64,000 nt of DNA from Bradyrhizobium lupini. GTDB taxonomy: Bacteria; Pseudomonadota; Alphaproteobacteria; Rhizobiales; Xanthobacteraceae. Both the position numbers and the translations under genes were made by a program. Below are positions 36,154 through 44,896 of this stretch, one piece after another. Positions within the stretch are counted from its first letter, which is position 1, and each line of letters starts with the position of its first letter. The stretch is from contig NZ_CP162553.1 in assembly GCF_040939785.1 (NCBI RefSeq), positions 5,537,001 to 5,601,000 on the forward strand. Direction: 5' to 3'. The notes beneath the pieces were generated by a model. It made no database searches, was not told the DNA's origin, and saw only the letters and a list, made by a program, of their open reading frames with translations.

Positions 36154-37458
36154 TCAAGCGCCCGTCACGCGCCAGATCACGTTGCCGACGTCGTCGGCCA
36201 TCAGCAGCGATTTCTTGTCGGGACCGATCACGACGCCGACCGGACGGCCGTAGGATTCTTTCTCGTCCGGCGCGAGGAAGCCGGACAGGATGTCGCGTGC
36301 TGGACCCGAAGGCTTTCCGTTCTCGAACGGGATGAACACAAGCTTGTAGCCGGACAGCGTGCTGCGATTCCACGAGCCGTGCTGGCCGATCGCCATGCCG
36401 TCGGGGAAGCCCGGCAGCGTGCCCGCGGGCATCCAGCACAGGCCGAGCGAGGCGGTGTGGCCGCCGAGCGCGTAGTCAGGCGTGAGTGCCTTGGCGACCA
36501 TCGCCGGATCCTGCGGCACGCGGTCATCCACCGTCTTGCCCCAGTAGCAATAGGGCCAGCCGTAGAACCCGCCGTCGCGTACCGAGGTCAGGTAGTCCGG
36601 CGGCGTTTCGTCGCCGAGGCCGTCGCGCTCGTTGACGACGGTCCAGAGCACACCGGTCGTCGGCTCCCAGGCGAGACCAACCGGGTTCCGCAGGCCGGCG
36701 GCGAAGATGCGGTGCGTACCGGCGACGAGGTCGAGCTCGTAGACCGCGGCGCGGCCTTCCTCGACCTCCATGCCCATCTCGCCGATGTTGCTGAGCGAGC
36801 CGACGCCGGCATAGAGTTTCTTGCCGTCGGGGCTTGCGAGCAGGCTGCGGGTCCAGTGGCCGCTCGGCTTGAAAGTGGTGAGGCGCTTGCCCGGCGCGGT
36901 GATGCGATCGGCATTCGCCACGTACGGGAAGGCCATCACGCCGTCGGTGTTGCCGACATAGAAGGTGTCGCCGACCAGCGCCATGCCGAACGGCTGGCTG
37001 AGGTTTTCCATGAACGCGCCGCGATACTCCGCGACGCCGTCGCCATCCTTGTCGCGCAGCAGCGTGATGCGGTTGGCGCTGACGCCGAGCGCGGCGGCGC
37101 GCCGCATCGTCGCTTGCATTGCGTAGTGAAACACGGACCGCGGCGCCCCCGCGATCTGCGTCGCCTCCGCGATCAGCACGTCGCCATTGGGCAGCACCTC
37201 GATCCAGCGCGGATGGTCGAGGCCGGTCGCGAACGCATTGACCTTGAGCCCGGGTGCGACCGTCGGCTTCTGTCCTTCGCTCCAGCCCCGCGCCGTCGGC
37301 ATCTTCAGTGTCGGAATGGCGCCTTGCGGTTTTGCTTCGGGAATCGCGGGCGACTGGCCCCAGGCCGGCGCAGGCACGGTGCCTGACAGCTTCCGCCATT
37401 GCAGCGCGATGCCGCCGAGAAGCGCAACGAACTGCGCAAAGATGCTGGAAAACGTCAT
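36154..37458 (-). CDS. PQQ-type sugar (sorbosone) dehydrogenase-like protein
   Basis: A 434-residue six-bladed beta-propeller protein of the glucose/sorbosone dehydrogenase family, which oxidises aldoses or their aldehydes in the periplasm using PQQ. The N-terminal hydrophobic stretch (SIFAQFVALLGGIALQW) may be a signal or anchor. Propeller-family landmarks include LDHPRWIEVLPNGDVLIAEA, LLRDKDGDGVAEYRGAF, RNPVGLAWEP and GQHGSWNRS. The start is ATG 37458. Its partner enzymes and PQQ synthesis genes are not in this window. It converges on the aspartate-dehydrogenase gene with only 3 bp between stops. Confidence 0.87.
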   Translation of the reverse strand: MTFSSIFAQFVALLGGIALQWRKLSGTVPAPAWGQSPAIPEAKPQGAIPTLKMPTARGWSEGQKPTVAPGLKVNAFATGLDHPRWIEVLPNGDVLIAEATQIAGAPRSVFHYAMQATMRRAAALGVSANRITLLRDKDGDGVAEYRGAFMENLSQPFGMALVGDTFYVGNTDGVMAFPYVANADRITAPGKRLTTFKPSGHWTRSLLASPDGKKLYAGVGSLSNIGEMGMEVEEGRAAVYELDLVAGTHRIFAAGLRNPVGLAWEPTTGVLWTVVNERDGLGDETPPDYLTSVRDGGFYGWPYCYWGKTVDDRVPQDPAMVAKALTPDYALGGHTASLGLCWMPAGTLPGFPDGMAIGQHGSWNRSTLSGYKLVFIPFENGKPSGPARDILSGFLAPDEKESYGRPVGVVIGPDKKSLLMADDVGNVIWRVTGA

Positions 37459-37600
37459 GAGAAGCCCCTGTTTGCGGGCGCATCCAACGGGCTGGCGGGG
37501 CAGACGTCAACCTGTGCGATGGGCCGCGGGGCTCTATTCCCGTGGAATGGCAGCCGTTCGAATTTGCATGGGACGAATGCCGGCAAGCGGGGCCCGGAGA

Positions 37601-37810
37601 TCAGTGGCCGATCTGCCGCTCTGCCCGGCGCGCCGCGCGAAAATCATCCAGATGACGGATGTTCGGCGCGAGCGCGGCCTCCCTGGACAGGAGATGATAG
37701 ACACGCGCCACGGTGCGCTGCTTCTGCTTCGGCCGCCCCGGCGGCAGCGCCCGCGCCTTGCGGACGGCGGCGATCGCGTGCTCGCGAAAATAATCGTAGG
37801 CGTCGGACAT
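37601..37810 (-). CDS. Small basic protein of unknown function
   Basis: A 69-residue protein (MSDAYDYFREHAIAAVRKAR...) rich in Arg, Lys and Ala; the pattern RPKQKQRTVARVYHLLSREAA could be a helical domain. The start is ATG 37810. Conservation cannot be judged from this window. It is 142 bp from the sugar dehydrogenase and 143 bp from the ICMT-like gene, so its operon membership is unclear. Confidence 0.6.
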   Translation of the reverse strand: MSDAYDYFREHAIAAVRKARALPPGRPKQKQRTVARVYHLLSREAALAPNIRHLDDFRAARRAERQIGH

Positions 37811-37877
37811 GGCTCGATGCTCTGCGGTCAGTGGCAGGTATCGAGAGGCTAACAGGCTGGAGGGAAGGCAGTTCCTC

Positions 37878-37932
37878 TCGCTGTCGTCCCGGCCTAGTGC
37901 GCAATTGCGCACGGGGGCCGGGACGACAGCGA
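37878..37932. repeat. Palindromic intergenic repeat with GCGCAATTGCGC core
   Basis: The 17-bp arms TCGCTGTCGTCCCGGCC (37878-37894) and GGCCGGGACGACAGCGA (37916-37932) are perfect complements. Between them lies a 16-bp perfect palindrome, GTGCGCAATTGCGCAC (37897-37912). The same 12-bp core occurs in the uvrD-borne element at 43594-43605. It is upstream of a small gene on the - strand and downstream of the ICMT-like gene. Confidence 0.85.
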
Positions 37933-37953
37933 ATGTGGGCGCGTCCGCCGCTC

Positions 37954-38580
37954 TCAGCGCGGCGACAGGAACGGGATGATCATCGGCACGCGGCGGCAAT
38001 AGGCGCCGTAGGCGTCTTCGCCGAGCTCCTTGGACAGGAACACTTCTTCCATCCGGCCCTTCTGCCACATGCCGAGCGAGATCAGGATCGCGCCGAGCAT
38101 CGCGGTTACCGTGCCGACCGCGATGCCGGTCACCAGCATGCCGAGGATCAGGCCGGTGTAGATCGGATGGCGTACGATGCCGTACGGGCCGGTGTCGATG
38201 ACGCGGTGGTCTTGCTTGTGGGTGATGGTGTTGGACCAGAATTGTCCGAGATGCAGCCGTCCCCACCAGGTGAAGGAGATGCCGGCCAGCACGATCAGCG
38301 CCACCACGTAGACAGCTGTATTGCTGAACACCCAGAGCGGCTTCTCGCCGAGCACTTCCGCGGTCCATGGCGTGAACAGGATGCCGCCGACCAGGATCGG
38401 GATGCGATAGCGGCCGGACTCCAGCGTCATTACCTGCTTCTGGGTGCGGCCCTGCCAGAACGAGGCGCCGACCCAGCTTGCGAGCCAGGCGAGCCAGATC
38501 AGGGCGAGCAGTTGCGTCGGCCAAGTCGTGGTCCAACCACCCCAGGCGACAGAGAGAAGCTTGCTGAAATCGAAGGACAT
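37954..38580 (-). CDS. Isoprenylcysteine carboxyl methyltransferase-like membrane protein
   Basis: A 208-residue integral membrane protein with about five hydrophobic segments and the family signature TGPYGIVRHPIYTGLILG near residues 130-147, in which the Arg-His-Pro is typical of ICMT and phospholipid methyltransferases. These enzymes transfer methyl groups from SAM to membrane-embedded substrates. The substrate is unknown; prenylated proteins are not expected in bacteria, so a lipid or small molecule is more likely. It follows the epimerase gene at 38611 by 30 bp, and the ICMT-like, epimerase and Mpo1-like genes form a same-strand group. Confidence 0.85.
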   Translation of the reverse strand: MSFDFSKLLSVAWGGWTTTWPTQLLALIWLAWLASWVGASFWQGRTQKQVMTLESGRYRIPILVGGILFTPWTAEVLGEKPLWVFSNTAVYVVALIVLAGISFTWWGRLHLGQFWSNTITHKQDHRVIDTGPYGIVRHPIYTGLILGMLVTGIAVGTVTAMLGAILISLGMWQKGRMEEVFLSKELGEDAYGAYCRRVPMIIPFLSPR

Positions 38581-38610
38581 GCGGAAAGGTTCTTTGGGTT
38601 GGGCGGCAGC

Positions 38611-39642
38611 TCAGCTGGCGCGCGAGGAGAGCGCGTGATGCTCGATGGCGCCGGAGGCAAGCGCCCCGCCGCGGGCGAGAAGATGGGTGATGGTTTCGCG
38701 CAGGACCGGCTCGATCGGGCGCGGCGCGTAGCCGAGTTCGGTGCGCGCCTTGCTGATCGAGAGGTCGCTCGCGGCGAGCGCAATGCGCACGCCCTCGGCG
38801 GTGCCGTTGGGCGGCCTGCGCGTGATGCGGTCAGAGAGATATTCGAGCATGATGCCGGACAGCTCGGCCATCTTGCCGGGAACGACGACCGGGAATTGCC
38901 GGCGGCCGCTCATCGCGGACATCATCCGCAGAATCTGGCCGAGCCTGACGCAGTCGCCGCCGAGGATGTAGCGCTGGCCGTTACGCCCGCGTTCCATGGT
39001 CAGCACGAGGCCTATGGCAACGTCGCGAACGTCGACGAGATTGACCGGGAAGTCGAGATGCGGCTGCACTTTCTTCTGCAGGAAGTACCACAGCATCGCA
39101 GTCGGCGGCGTCAGATTGTGGTCGGCAGCACCGATCGGCATGGTCGGGGTGCCGATCACCAGCGGAAAACCTTCAGCTGCGGCCTTCGCGGCGCAATGCT
39201 CGGCCAGCGATTTCGACCGCGTGTAGGCGCCCGGCATCGCATCGGCCGGCTGCAGCGCCTCTTCGGCGGGAACACCGTTGAGGTCGGAATAGGGGAATAG
39301 GATCGATTCCGTCGAGCAGTGCAGAAAGCGCGAGACCCCGCGCTTCATCGCGGCCGCGAGCACGATCTCGGTGCCGCGGCAATTGACGTCGTGAAAGGCC
39401 TGCTTGTCGGCGACCCACATGCCGGGCAGGCCCGCGAGGTGATAGACCTGATCGACCCCAGCAATCGCGGCATCGACCGCGGCACCGTCGAGCACCGAGC
39501 CTTGGGCATATTCAACGTCGGCATACGGCGCGGCAGGCGCACGGACGTCGAGAACACGCACCCGCTGCCCACGGGCGCGGAGCGCTTCTACAAGATGATG
39601 TCCGATGAAGCCGCTGCCACCGGTAACCAGTACGAGAGCCAT
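38611..39642 (-). CDS. NAD-dependent epimerase/dehydratase-family (extended SDR) enzyme
   Basis: A 343-residue extended short-chain dehydrogenase. The Rossmann motif TGGSGFIGHHLVEAL starts at residue 7, and the catalytic YxxxK is YTRSK. The downstream sequence resembles 3-beta-hydroxysteroid dehydrogenase / sterol-type members (VNLVDVRDVAIGL) rather than sugar epimerases, so a lipid substrate is plausible but unproven. ATG 39642 is the start. It lies between the ICMT-like and Mpo1-like genes, both also membrane-lipid related by family. Confidence 0.85.
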   Translation of the reverse strand: MALVLVTGGSGFIGHHLVEALRARGQRVRVLDVRAPAAPYADVEYAQGSVLDGAAVDAAIAGVDQVYHLAGLPGMWVADKQAFHDVNCRGTEIVLAAAMKRGVSRFLHCSTESILFPYSDLNGVPAEEALQPADAMPGAYTRSKSLAEHCAAKAAAEGFPLVIGTPTMPIGAADHNLTPPTAMLWYFLQKKVQPHLDFPVNLVDVRDVAIGLVLTMERGRNGQRYILGGDCVRLGQILRMMSAMSGRRQFPVVVPGKMAELSGIMLEYLSDRITRRPPNGTAEGVRIALAASDLSISKARTELGYAPRPIEPVLRETITHLLARGGALASGAIEHHALSSRAS

Positions 39643-39671
39643 GCAGTAGGTTTGCTGTTTCGCGTCTAGAA

Positions 39672-40190
39672 CTATCGGGTTGAAAGGGAATTGGTCGGAG
39701 CAGGCGCCAGAATCGCGGCAAGGTCGCGACGGAAGCCCAATGCAATGAATAATTTTGCCATGACAAACATCGGTCCAAGCAGAAAATGCGTGGGGTGGTC
39801 GACCATCGACGGCTGCCGCTCCTCGAAAACCTTGTGACCGACGATTTGCGACGCGACGCCGAGCCCGATCAGCACCACAAAAATCGACCACATCATGACG
39901 ATCGAGACCTGATTGCCAATCGCGGTTGCGACCGAAAGCAGCACGATCATCGAGGCGAGGATGCCGAGCCCGATCCCGGCGTCCAGCATCAGCCAGTAGG
40001 CCAGCACCGGCAGGGCAAGAACCATGGCCAGGCTGACCTCGATCCCGAACACCGGGAAATGGACCAGCGTCAGCGGCAGCACGGCGCCGGTGAAGAGCAG
40101 GAGGATGCCGACCACGTGCATCGCGCAGTTCCAGGGATCGCGATGATATTCGACGTAGTCGGCCAGCTGACGTTGAAAATAACTGGCCAT
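39672..40190 (-). CDS. Mpo1-like (DUF962/YGL010w) membrane protein
   Basis: A 172-residue membrane protein with four to five hydrophobic segments and the family motif YVEYHRDPWNCAMHVVGI near the N-terminus, including the conserved histidines that bind iron in yeast Mpo1, and a later His pair in DHPTHFLLGP. Yeast Mpo1 is a dioxygenase for alpha-oxidation of 2-hydroxy fatty acids. ATG 40190 (MASYFQRQ) is preferred; ATG 40208 would add six residues. It is 29 bp upstream of the SDR gene and probably in its operon. Confidence 0.85.
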   Translation of the reverse strand: MASYFQRQLADYVEYHRDPWNCAMHVVGILLLFTGAVLPLTLVHFPVFGIEVSLAMVLALPVLAYWLMLDAGIGLGILASMIVLLSVATAIGNQVSIVMMWSIFVVLIGLGVASQIVGHKVFEERQPSMVDHPTHFLLGPMFVMAKLFIALGFRRDLAAILAPAPTNSLSTR

Positions 40191-40362
40191 CTCGGTCTCG
40201 TGCAGCATGGGGTCGGGCAGGGCGAAAAAAGCCTATAGCACCTGATAGGGCGGTGCACAAACCGGCGTAATTGTCGCGCGAAACCGCGCTGTTGCGCTGT
40301 GAGACAGGTCACAAAAGAAACGTGACTTCAAAGGGTTGCGTCAGACGCCGTGGCGCGTCCGC

Positions 40363-41034
40363 TCAGCGCTTCTTGGCGGGCTTTTTCGCCGCAGGCGCAG
40401 GTGTCGCAGCCGGATGCGCAGGCGCTTCCTCCGGTACCTTGGCGTAGGTCAGGATTTGCAACTGGGCGTTGGCGGCTGAGGTCGGCCTGGCCCGGTCGAG
40501 AAACTGCTCCTCGCCGAGGCCGATCGGATGCAGCCGCTTGGTCGAGATCTTGAACGTGTTCACCAGCACGTCGCGTATCGCGTCCGCCCGGCGCTGGCTC
40601 AGGATCGCGTTGGCCTCGCGCGTCTTCGCGTTGGATTCGACATGGCCGACGATCAGGAACGTGTAGGGCAGCAGCGAGGCATGGACCAGCGCATCGGCGA
40701 GGCGGCCGACGGTCTGGTAGGACGCCGGCTGGATGATCGGCGTGTCGGCGTCGAACTGGATCTGCGCAGTGAAGGTCGGCAGATTGACCAGATCAGGCGC
40801 GATCAGCGGCCGGTTCACCGGACCGGGATCGTTCTTGATCCTGGCCTTGGCCCGCTCCATCACCTGCAGCTTCAGCGCGGGGAGATCGATCTCGGCGGCT
40901 TGTTCGAAATGGTTGAGCTTGCCGACGATGTCGTCGCGGGTTGGCGGCGCCGTCTGCGCTTCCGCTGTGCCCGCGAGCAAAGCGAGGCCGAGCGCGATGC
41001 ATATTCCGGCGGTGGAAAGCCTCGTCGCTGGCAT
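40363..41034 (-). CDS. OmpA-family envelope protein
   Basis: A 223-residue exported protein with a signal peptide (TAGICIALGLALLAGTAEAQ) and a C-terminal OmpA-like peptidoglycan-binding domain (about residues 90-205), where the usual YxxxxGHVESNAKTREANAILSQRRADAI block is visible. A Lys/Pro/Ala-rich tail follows (PAAKKPAKKR). It probably links the outer membrane to peptidoglycan. ATG 41034 overlaps the stop of the Cys-rich gene by one base (TGATG), so the two are coupled. Confidence 0.88.
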   Translation of the reverse strand: MPATRLSTAGICIALGLALLAGTAEAQTAPPTRDDIVGKLNHFEQAAEIDLPALKLQVMERAKARIKNDPGPVNRPLIAPDLVNLPTFTAQIQFDADTPIIQPASYQTVGRLADALVHASLLPYTFLIVGHVESNAKTREANAILSQRRADAIRDVLVNTFKISTKRLHPIGLGEEQFLDRARPTSAANAQLQILTYAKVPEEAPAHPAATPAPAAKKPAKKR

Positions 41035-41450
41035 CACCGATACCCCGCGTCGTCAACGGCCTTCAGGCAATTGTTGCTGATGCCCTTGGGCGTCGAGACC
41101 AGGCAGGGGACCGCCTTGCTGGTCTCCTTGGTCGAGCCGCCGCAGACCTTGACGATCTCGCGCTGGCAGACGTTCGCCACGGTGACACGGGCTGCGACGC
41201 GCTTCTGGATGGCGTCGAAGGCACCGAGATAATCGCTCTGGCACTGCTGCGAGAGCACGTCGCGGTTGCGCGAGAGGCACTCCTTCAGGCGGGTCGAATC
41301 CGGGTTGACGCCGCGGCAATTGGCGACGATTTCCGCGCCGCAACTTTTCGCCAGCAGCCCGATCGCATCGCCAAAGCTCATGGTCTCCGCCGCCGCAAGC
41401 GACGGCATACCCAATGCCAGCAAGATCAGTGTGATGGAGCCCCGGACCAT
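41034..41450 (-). CDS. Secreted cysteine-rich-repeat protein
   Basis: A 138-residue protein with a signal peptide (ITLILLALGMPSLAAA) and eight cysteines in a regular spacing (SCGAEI..NCRGV..ECLS..QCQS..VCQRE..VCGG..PCL..NCLK). This is the cysteine-rich-repeat type seen in many small Bradyrhizobium exported proteins. ATG 41450 (MVRGSITL) is preferred; an open frame extends to 41486. It is coupled to the OmpA-like gene by a one-base overlap. Function unknown. Confidence 0.75.
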   Translation of the reverse strand: MVRGSITLILLALGMPSLAAAETMSFGDAIGLLAKSCGAEIVANCRGVNPDSTRLKECLSRNRDVLSQQCQSDYLGAFDAIQKRVAARVTVANVCQREIVKVCGGSTKETSKAVPCLVSTPKGISNNCLKAVDDAGYR

Positions 41451-41538
41451 GGTCGCATCTGATACGGGGAAGTTCACGGTGGTCAAGGGCTGTTCGGACC
41501 TGAACTGTCGAGAGTCCGACCAGTGCGGCGAACAGTCC

Positions 41539-41829
41539 TCACTCCGTGGCCTCAGTGAGGGGTGGCCATTCGATCAGGGCGACCGTGTGCTTCCCGAGCT
41601 CGTCGGCGACATCAGGGTCGGCCTTGAGCTCGTCCAATGTCCGCGGCGGGGGAAGCTGGCGGCCGTCCGCGGTCAGTTCCTGTGCATAGAACGCGAGTGC
41701 CTCGGGCGCATTCTCCAGGGCCTCATCGACGTCGTCGCCGCCGGAAATGCAGCCGGGCAGGTCGGGAAACCACACGCCGACGGCTTCGTCCGGGCCGGCG
41801 TCCTCGATGATGGCGATGTAGTGCGGCAT
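41539..41829 (-). CDS. HicB-family antitoxin-like protein, orphan
   Basis: A 96-residue protein with the HicB N-terminal fold: YIAIIEDAGPDEAVGVWFPDLPGC, followed by SGGDDVDEALENAPEAL. HicB normally neutralises the HicA RNase. No HicA-sized gene lies on either side: uvrD ends 7 bp upstream and the next 88 bp downstream have none. So this is a solitary HicB, which may act as a regulator or be the remnant of a toxin-antitoxin pair. ATG 41829 is the start. Confidence 0.85.
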   Translation of the reverse strand: MPHYIAIIEDAGPDEAVGVWFPDLPGCISGGDDVDEALENAPEALAFYAQELTADGRQLPPPRTLDELKADPDVADELGKHTVALIEWPPLTEATE

Positions 41830-41836
41830 GCAGGCC

Positions 41837-44467
41837 TCACGCCCGCTGCACAAAACTGTCCACGACCTTCTTCTCCCCCGCCTTGTCGAAGGCGATGGTG
41901 AGCTTGTTGCCGTCGATCTTGGTGACGCGGCCATAGCCGAATTTCTGGTGGAAGACGCGGTCGGAGAGGGAGAATTCCGAGGTCGTGCCGGTGGATTTGG
42001 CCACCAGCTCGCCCTCGATCGTCAGCGGCCCGCGGCGGCGCGAGGAGAAGCTGCCGAAATCGGGCGAGGACGACTGGGACGAAAACGACGAGGCCTGTTC
42101 CTCGAAACTGCCGCGGCCGCCATTGCCGCCGCCACCGCCGCCGCGATTGCGATTGGCCTGGGCGCGCTGCCAGCCCGGGGTCGAATAGGTGGAGCCGAAC
42201 GCTTCCATGTCGTCGAAGCGGGAGGCGCCGTAGCCGCCGGTGCCGCCCCAGGCCGAGCCGCCCTTGGATTCCGTGATCTCGACATTGGCCGCGGGCAGTT
42301 CGTCGAGAAAGCGCGAGGGGATCGTGGTCGACCAGGTGCCGTGGATCCGGCGGTTGGTGGCAAAATAGATTTTGGCGCGGCGGCGGGCCCGGGTCAGGCC
42401 GACATGACCGAGCCGGCGCTCTTCCTCGAGGCCGGCGCGGCCCTGTTCGTCCAACGTGCGCTGGCTCGGAAACAGGCCTTCCTCCCAGCCGGGCAGGAAC
42501 ACGTTGTCGAATTCCAGCCCCTTGGCCGAATGCAGCGTCATCAGCGACACCGCGTCCTCGTCGGCGCCGCTGTCGCGGTCCATCACCAGTGAGATGTGCT
42601 CCAAAAACCCTTGCAGGTTCTCGAACTCCTCCATCGAGCGCACCAGCTCCTTGAGGTTTTCGAGCCGACCCGCGGCGTCCGCCGAACGGTCCTTCTGCCA
42701 CATCTCGGTGTAGCCGCTCTCGTCGAGCACGATCTCGGCGAGCTCGGTGTGCGAGGTGACCTCGCGCTGGGCGCGCCAGCGGTCGAACTGGGCGACGACG
42801 TCGCGCAAGGAGCCGCGCGCCTTCGGCTTCAGCTCATCGGTCTCGACCACCGCGCGCGCCGCCTCGAACAGCGGGATGCGGCGCTTGCGGGCGTGATCGT
42901 GCAGCATCTGCACGGTGGCATCGCCCAGGCCGCGCTTGGGCGTGTTGACGATGCGCTCGAAGGCGAGATCGTCGGCCGGTGAATTGATGACGCGGAGATA
43001 AGCCAGCGCATCGCGGATCTCGGCGCGCTCGTAGAAGCGCGGGCCGCCGATGACGCGATAGGGCAGGCCGAGCGTGACGAAGCGGTCCTCGAACTCGCGC
43101 ATCTGGTAGGAGGCGCGCACCAGAATCGCGATCTCGTTGAGCTTGTCGCCCTGGCGCTGGATCTGCTCGATCTCCTCGCCGATGCCGCGGGCTTCCTCTT
43201 CCAGATCCCAAGAGCCTGTTACCGTGACCTTCTCGCCGTCCTGGTCCTCGGTGCGCAGCGTCTTGCCGAGCCGGCCCTCGTTGTGGGCGATCAGGTGCGA
43301 GGCGGCGGCGAGGATGTGGCCCGTCGAGCGGTAGTTGCGCTCGAGGCGGATGACCTTGGCGCCGGGGAAATCATGGTCGAAGCGCAGGATGTTGTCGACC
43401 TCCGCGCCGCGCCAGCCATAGATCGACTGGTCGTCGTCGCCGACGCAGCAGATGTTTTTGACGTGGCGCGTCTGCTCGTTCTCCCCGCTTGCGGGGTCGC
43501 GACGAGCTTCGCTCGCGCTGAGAAGGTCAGGATGAGGGGCTGCCTCCACGAGCTCAGCTTGCTGAGAGTCCCCCTCACCCGGATCGCTCGGGCGCGCAAT
43601 TGCGCTGCCGGGCGATCCGACCTCTCCCCGCACGCGGGGAGAGGCAAAAGAAGTCGGCGCTTGGGACAGCAGCCGCAGCCACAGATATTGAGCGACGTTG
43701 GTGTCTTGATACTCATCGACCAGGATGAATTTGAAGCGCTGCTGGTACTGCCGCAGGATATCCGGGTGCTCGCGGAAGATGCGGATGTCCTCGAGCAGCA
43801 GATCGCCGAAATCGGCGGCGTTCAGGATCTTCAGCCGCTCCTGGTAGCTCGCATAGAGCTTGCCGCCCTTGCCGTTGGCGAACACGGCGGCTTCGCCCGA
43901 CGGCACCTGCGACGGCGTCAGGCCGCGGTTCTTCCAGCCGTCGATCAGCCCGGCCAGCATGCGCGCCGGCCAGCGCTTGTCGTCGATATTGTCGGCTTGC
44001 AGAAGCTGCTTGAGCAGTCGGACCTGATCGTCGACGTCGAGCACGGTGAAGTTCGACTTGAGCTGCGCCAGCTCGGCGTGGGTGCGCAGGATGCGCCCGC
44101 CGATGGAGTGGAAGGTGCCGAGCCACGGCATCCCTTCGACGGCATGGCCGAGCATCTGACCGAGCCGATGTTTCATTTCGCGCGCGGCCTTGTTGGTGAA
44201 GGTCACCGACAGGATTTCGGATGGGCGGGCGCGGCCCTGGCTCAGGATGTGGGCGATGCGCGTGGTCAGCACGCGGGTCTTGCCGGTGCCGGCGCCGGCC
44301 AGCACCAGAACCGGCCCGTCCAGCGTCTCCACAGCCTCGCGCTGCTCCGGATTGAGCCCGGACAGGTATTGCGGGCCTACCGAGGCGCGCGCACGCGCGG
44401 CGATGCCGCCGGCTGCGGGCTGGTGGTCGGGGACGCTCTGGGACGTGATCTTGCTCGGCTCGGTCAT
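41837..44467 (-). CDS. uvrD: UvrD/PcrA-type DNA helicase with an in-frame palindromic repeat insertion
   Basis: A superfamily 1A 3'-5' helicase for nucleotide-excision and mismatch repair, 876 residues. Motif I (Walker A) is [12 protein letters not shown], motif Ia FTNKAAREM, motif II (Walker B) LVDEYQDTN, motif [16 protein letters not shown], motif [10 protein letters not shown], motif [14 protein letters not shown], motif [14 protein letters not shown]. All motifs are intact. Between motifs II and III the protein has about 60 extra residues (roughly 272-332) encoded by a multi-hairpin repeat (43480-43650). The Gly/Asn-rich segment near residue 770 and a Tudor-like C-terminal end ([17 protein letters not shown]) are usual. 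ATG 44467 (MTEPSKIT) is the start. Confidence 0.95.
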   Translation of the reverse strand: MTEPSKITSQSVPDHQPAAGGIAARARASVGPQYLSGLNPEQREAVETLDGPVLVLAGAGTGKTRVLTTRIAHILSQGRARPSEILSVTFTNKAAREMKHRLGQMLGHAVEGMPWLGTFHSIGGRILRTHAELAQLKSNFTVLDVDDQVRLLKQLLQADNIDDKRWPARMLAGLIDGWKNRGLTPSQVPSGEAAVFANGKGGKLYASYQERLKILNAADFGDLLLEDIRIFREHPDILRQYQQRFKFILVDEYQDTNVAQYLWLRLLSQAPTSFASPRVRGEVGSPGSAIARPSDPGEGDSQQAELVEAAPHPDLLSASEARRDPASGENEQTRHVKNICCVGDDDQSIYGWRGAEVDNILRFDHDFPGAKVIRLERNYRSTGHILAAASHLIAHNEGRLGKTLRTEDQDGEKVTVTGSWDLEEEARGIGEEIEQIQRQGDKLNEIAILVRASYQMREFEDRFVTLGLPYRVIGGPRFYERAEIRDALAYLRVINSPADDLAFERIVNTPKRGLGDATVQMLHDHARKRRIPLFEAARAVVETDELKPKARGSLRDVVAQFDRWRAQREVTSHTELAEIVLDESGYTEMWQKDRSADAAGRLENLKELVRSMEEFENLQGFLEHISLVMDRDSGADEDAVSLMTLHSAKGLEFDNVFLPGWEEGLFPSQRTLDEQGRAGLEEERRLGHVGLTRARRRAKIYFATNRRIHGTWSTTIPSRFLDELPAANVEITESKGGSAWGGTGGYGASRFDDMEAFGSTYSTPGWQRAQANRNRGGGGGGNGGRGSFEEQASSFSSQSSSPDFGSFSSRRRGPLTIEGELVAKSTGTTSEFSLSDRVFHQKFGYGRVTKIDGNKLTIAFDKAGEKKVVDSFVQRA
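43480..43650 (-). repeat. Multi-hairpin palindromic repeat inside the uvrD coding sequence
   Basis: About 170 bp containing at least five hairpins: CCCCGC/GCGGGG (43483-43496), CGAGC/GCTCG near 43503-43515, CTCAGC/GCTGAG near 43553-43566, GGATCGC/GCGATCC around 43581-43618 with the GCGCAATTGCGC core (43594-43605), and a perfect 11-bp stem CCTCTCCCCGC/GCGGGGAGAGG (43621-43644). It shares wording with the intergenic repeats at 6892-7035 and 37878-37932. It keeps the uvrD reading frame open. Confidence 0.9.
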
Positions 44468-44625
44468 GCGAATCATTTGCCCCACGTTGGCACCGCGGGG
44501 TGGTGAAAGGGGAGCCTTCTTAACAGGGATTGGTCCCTATATGGGGCCGCGGACAGGGGTTTTCCACGTGCGCCGAAAGCCAATTTGTTCCTGTCGGTCA
44601 GGCGAATTTCCGGCTTTAGCGGCCC

Positions 44626-44650
44626 GGAACCATTGTTCCGAGTTGGCGAT
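44626..44650 (+). promoter_or_regulatory. Possible EcfG-type general-stress promoter before the DUF1328 gene
   Basis: GGAAC (44626-44630), 16-bp spacer, CGAT (44647-44650). This resembles the EcfG consensus GGAAC-N16/17-CGTT of alphaproteobacteria. It would give a leader of about 60 nt before ATG 44718. GGAAC and GTTCC also form a short inverted repeat here. Tentative: one -10 base differs. Confidence 0.4.
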
Positions 44651-44717
44651 TGGTTCTGCAAGTGAGGCGCGTCAGCCGCGCCGATCGCAGACAGACATCG
44701 AAACAGAGGTTCGGATC

Positions 44718-44891
44718 ATGCTTAGCTGGGTAGTTACGTTTCTGGTTATCGCCCTGATCGCCGGTATCCTGGGCTTTGGCGGCCTCGCCGGCGCGTCGAT
44801 CGAAATCGCCAAGATCATCTTCTTCATCGCAGTCGTGTTGTTCCTGGTCTCGGCCGTTGTCGGACTGGCACGGGGTCGTAACAGGGTTTAG
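44718..44891 (+). CDS. DUF1328-family small membrane protein
   Basis: A 57-residue membrane protein with two hydrophobic helices ([21 protein letters not shown] and [23 protein letters not shown]), closely resembling the DUF1328/YtjA family. ATG 44718 has an AGAGG Shine-Dalgarno-like sequence upstream. Members are often induced by stress; a possible EcfG promoter upstream fits this. Function unknown. It converges with the thioesterase gene. Confidence 0.9.
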   Translation: MLSWVVTFLVIALIAGILGFGGLAGASIEIAKIIFFIAVVLFLVSAVVGLARGRNRV

Positions 44892-44896
44892 CGCGC

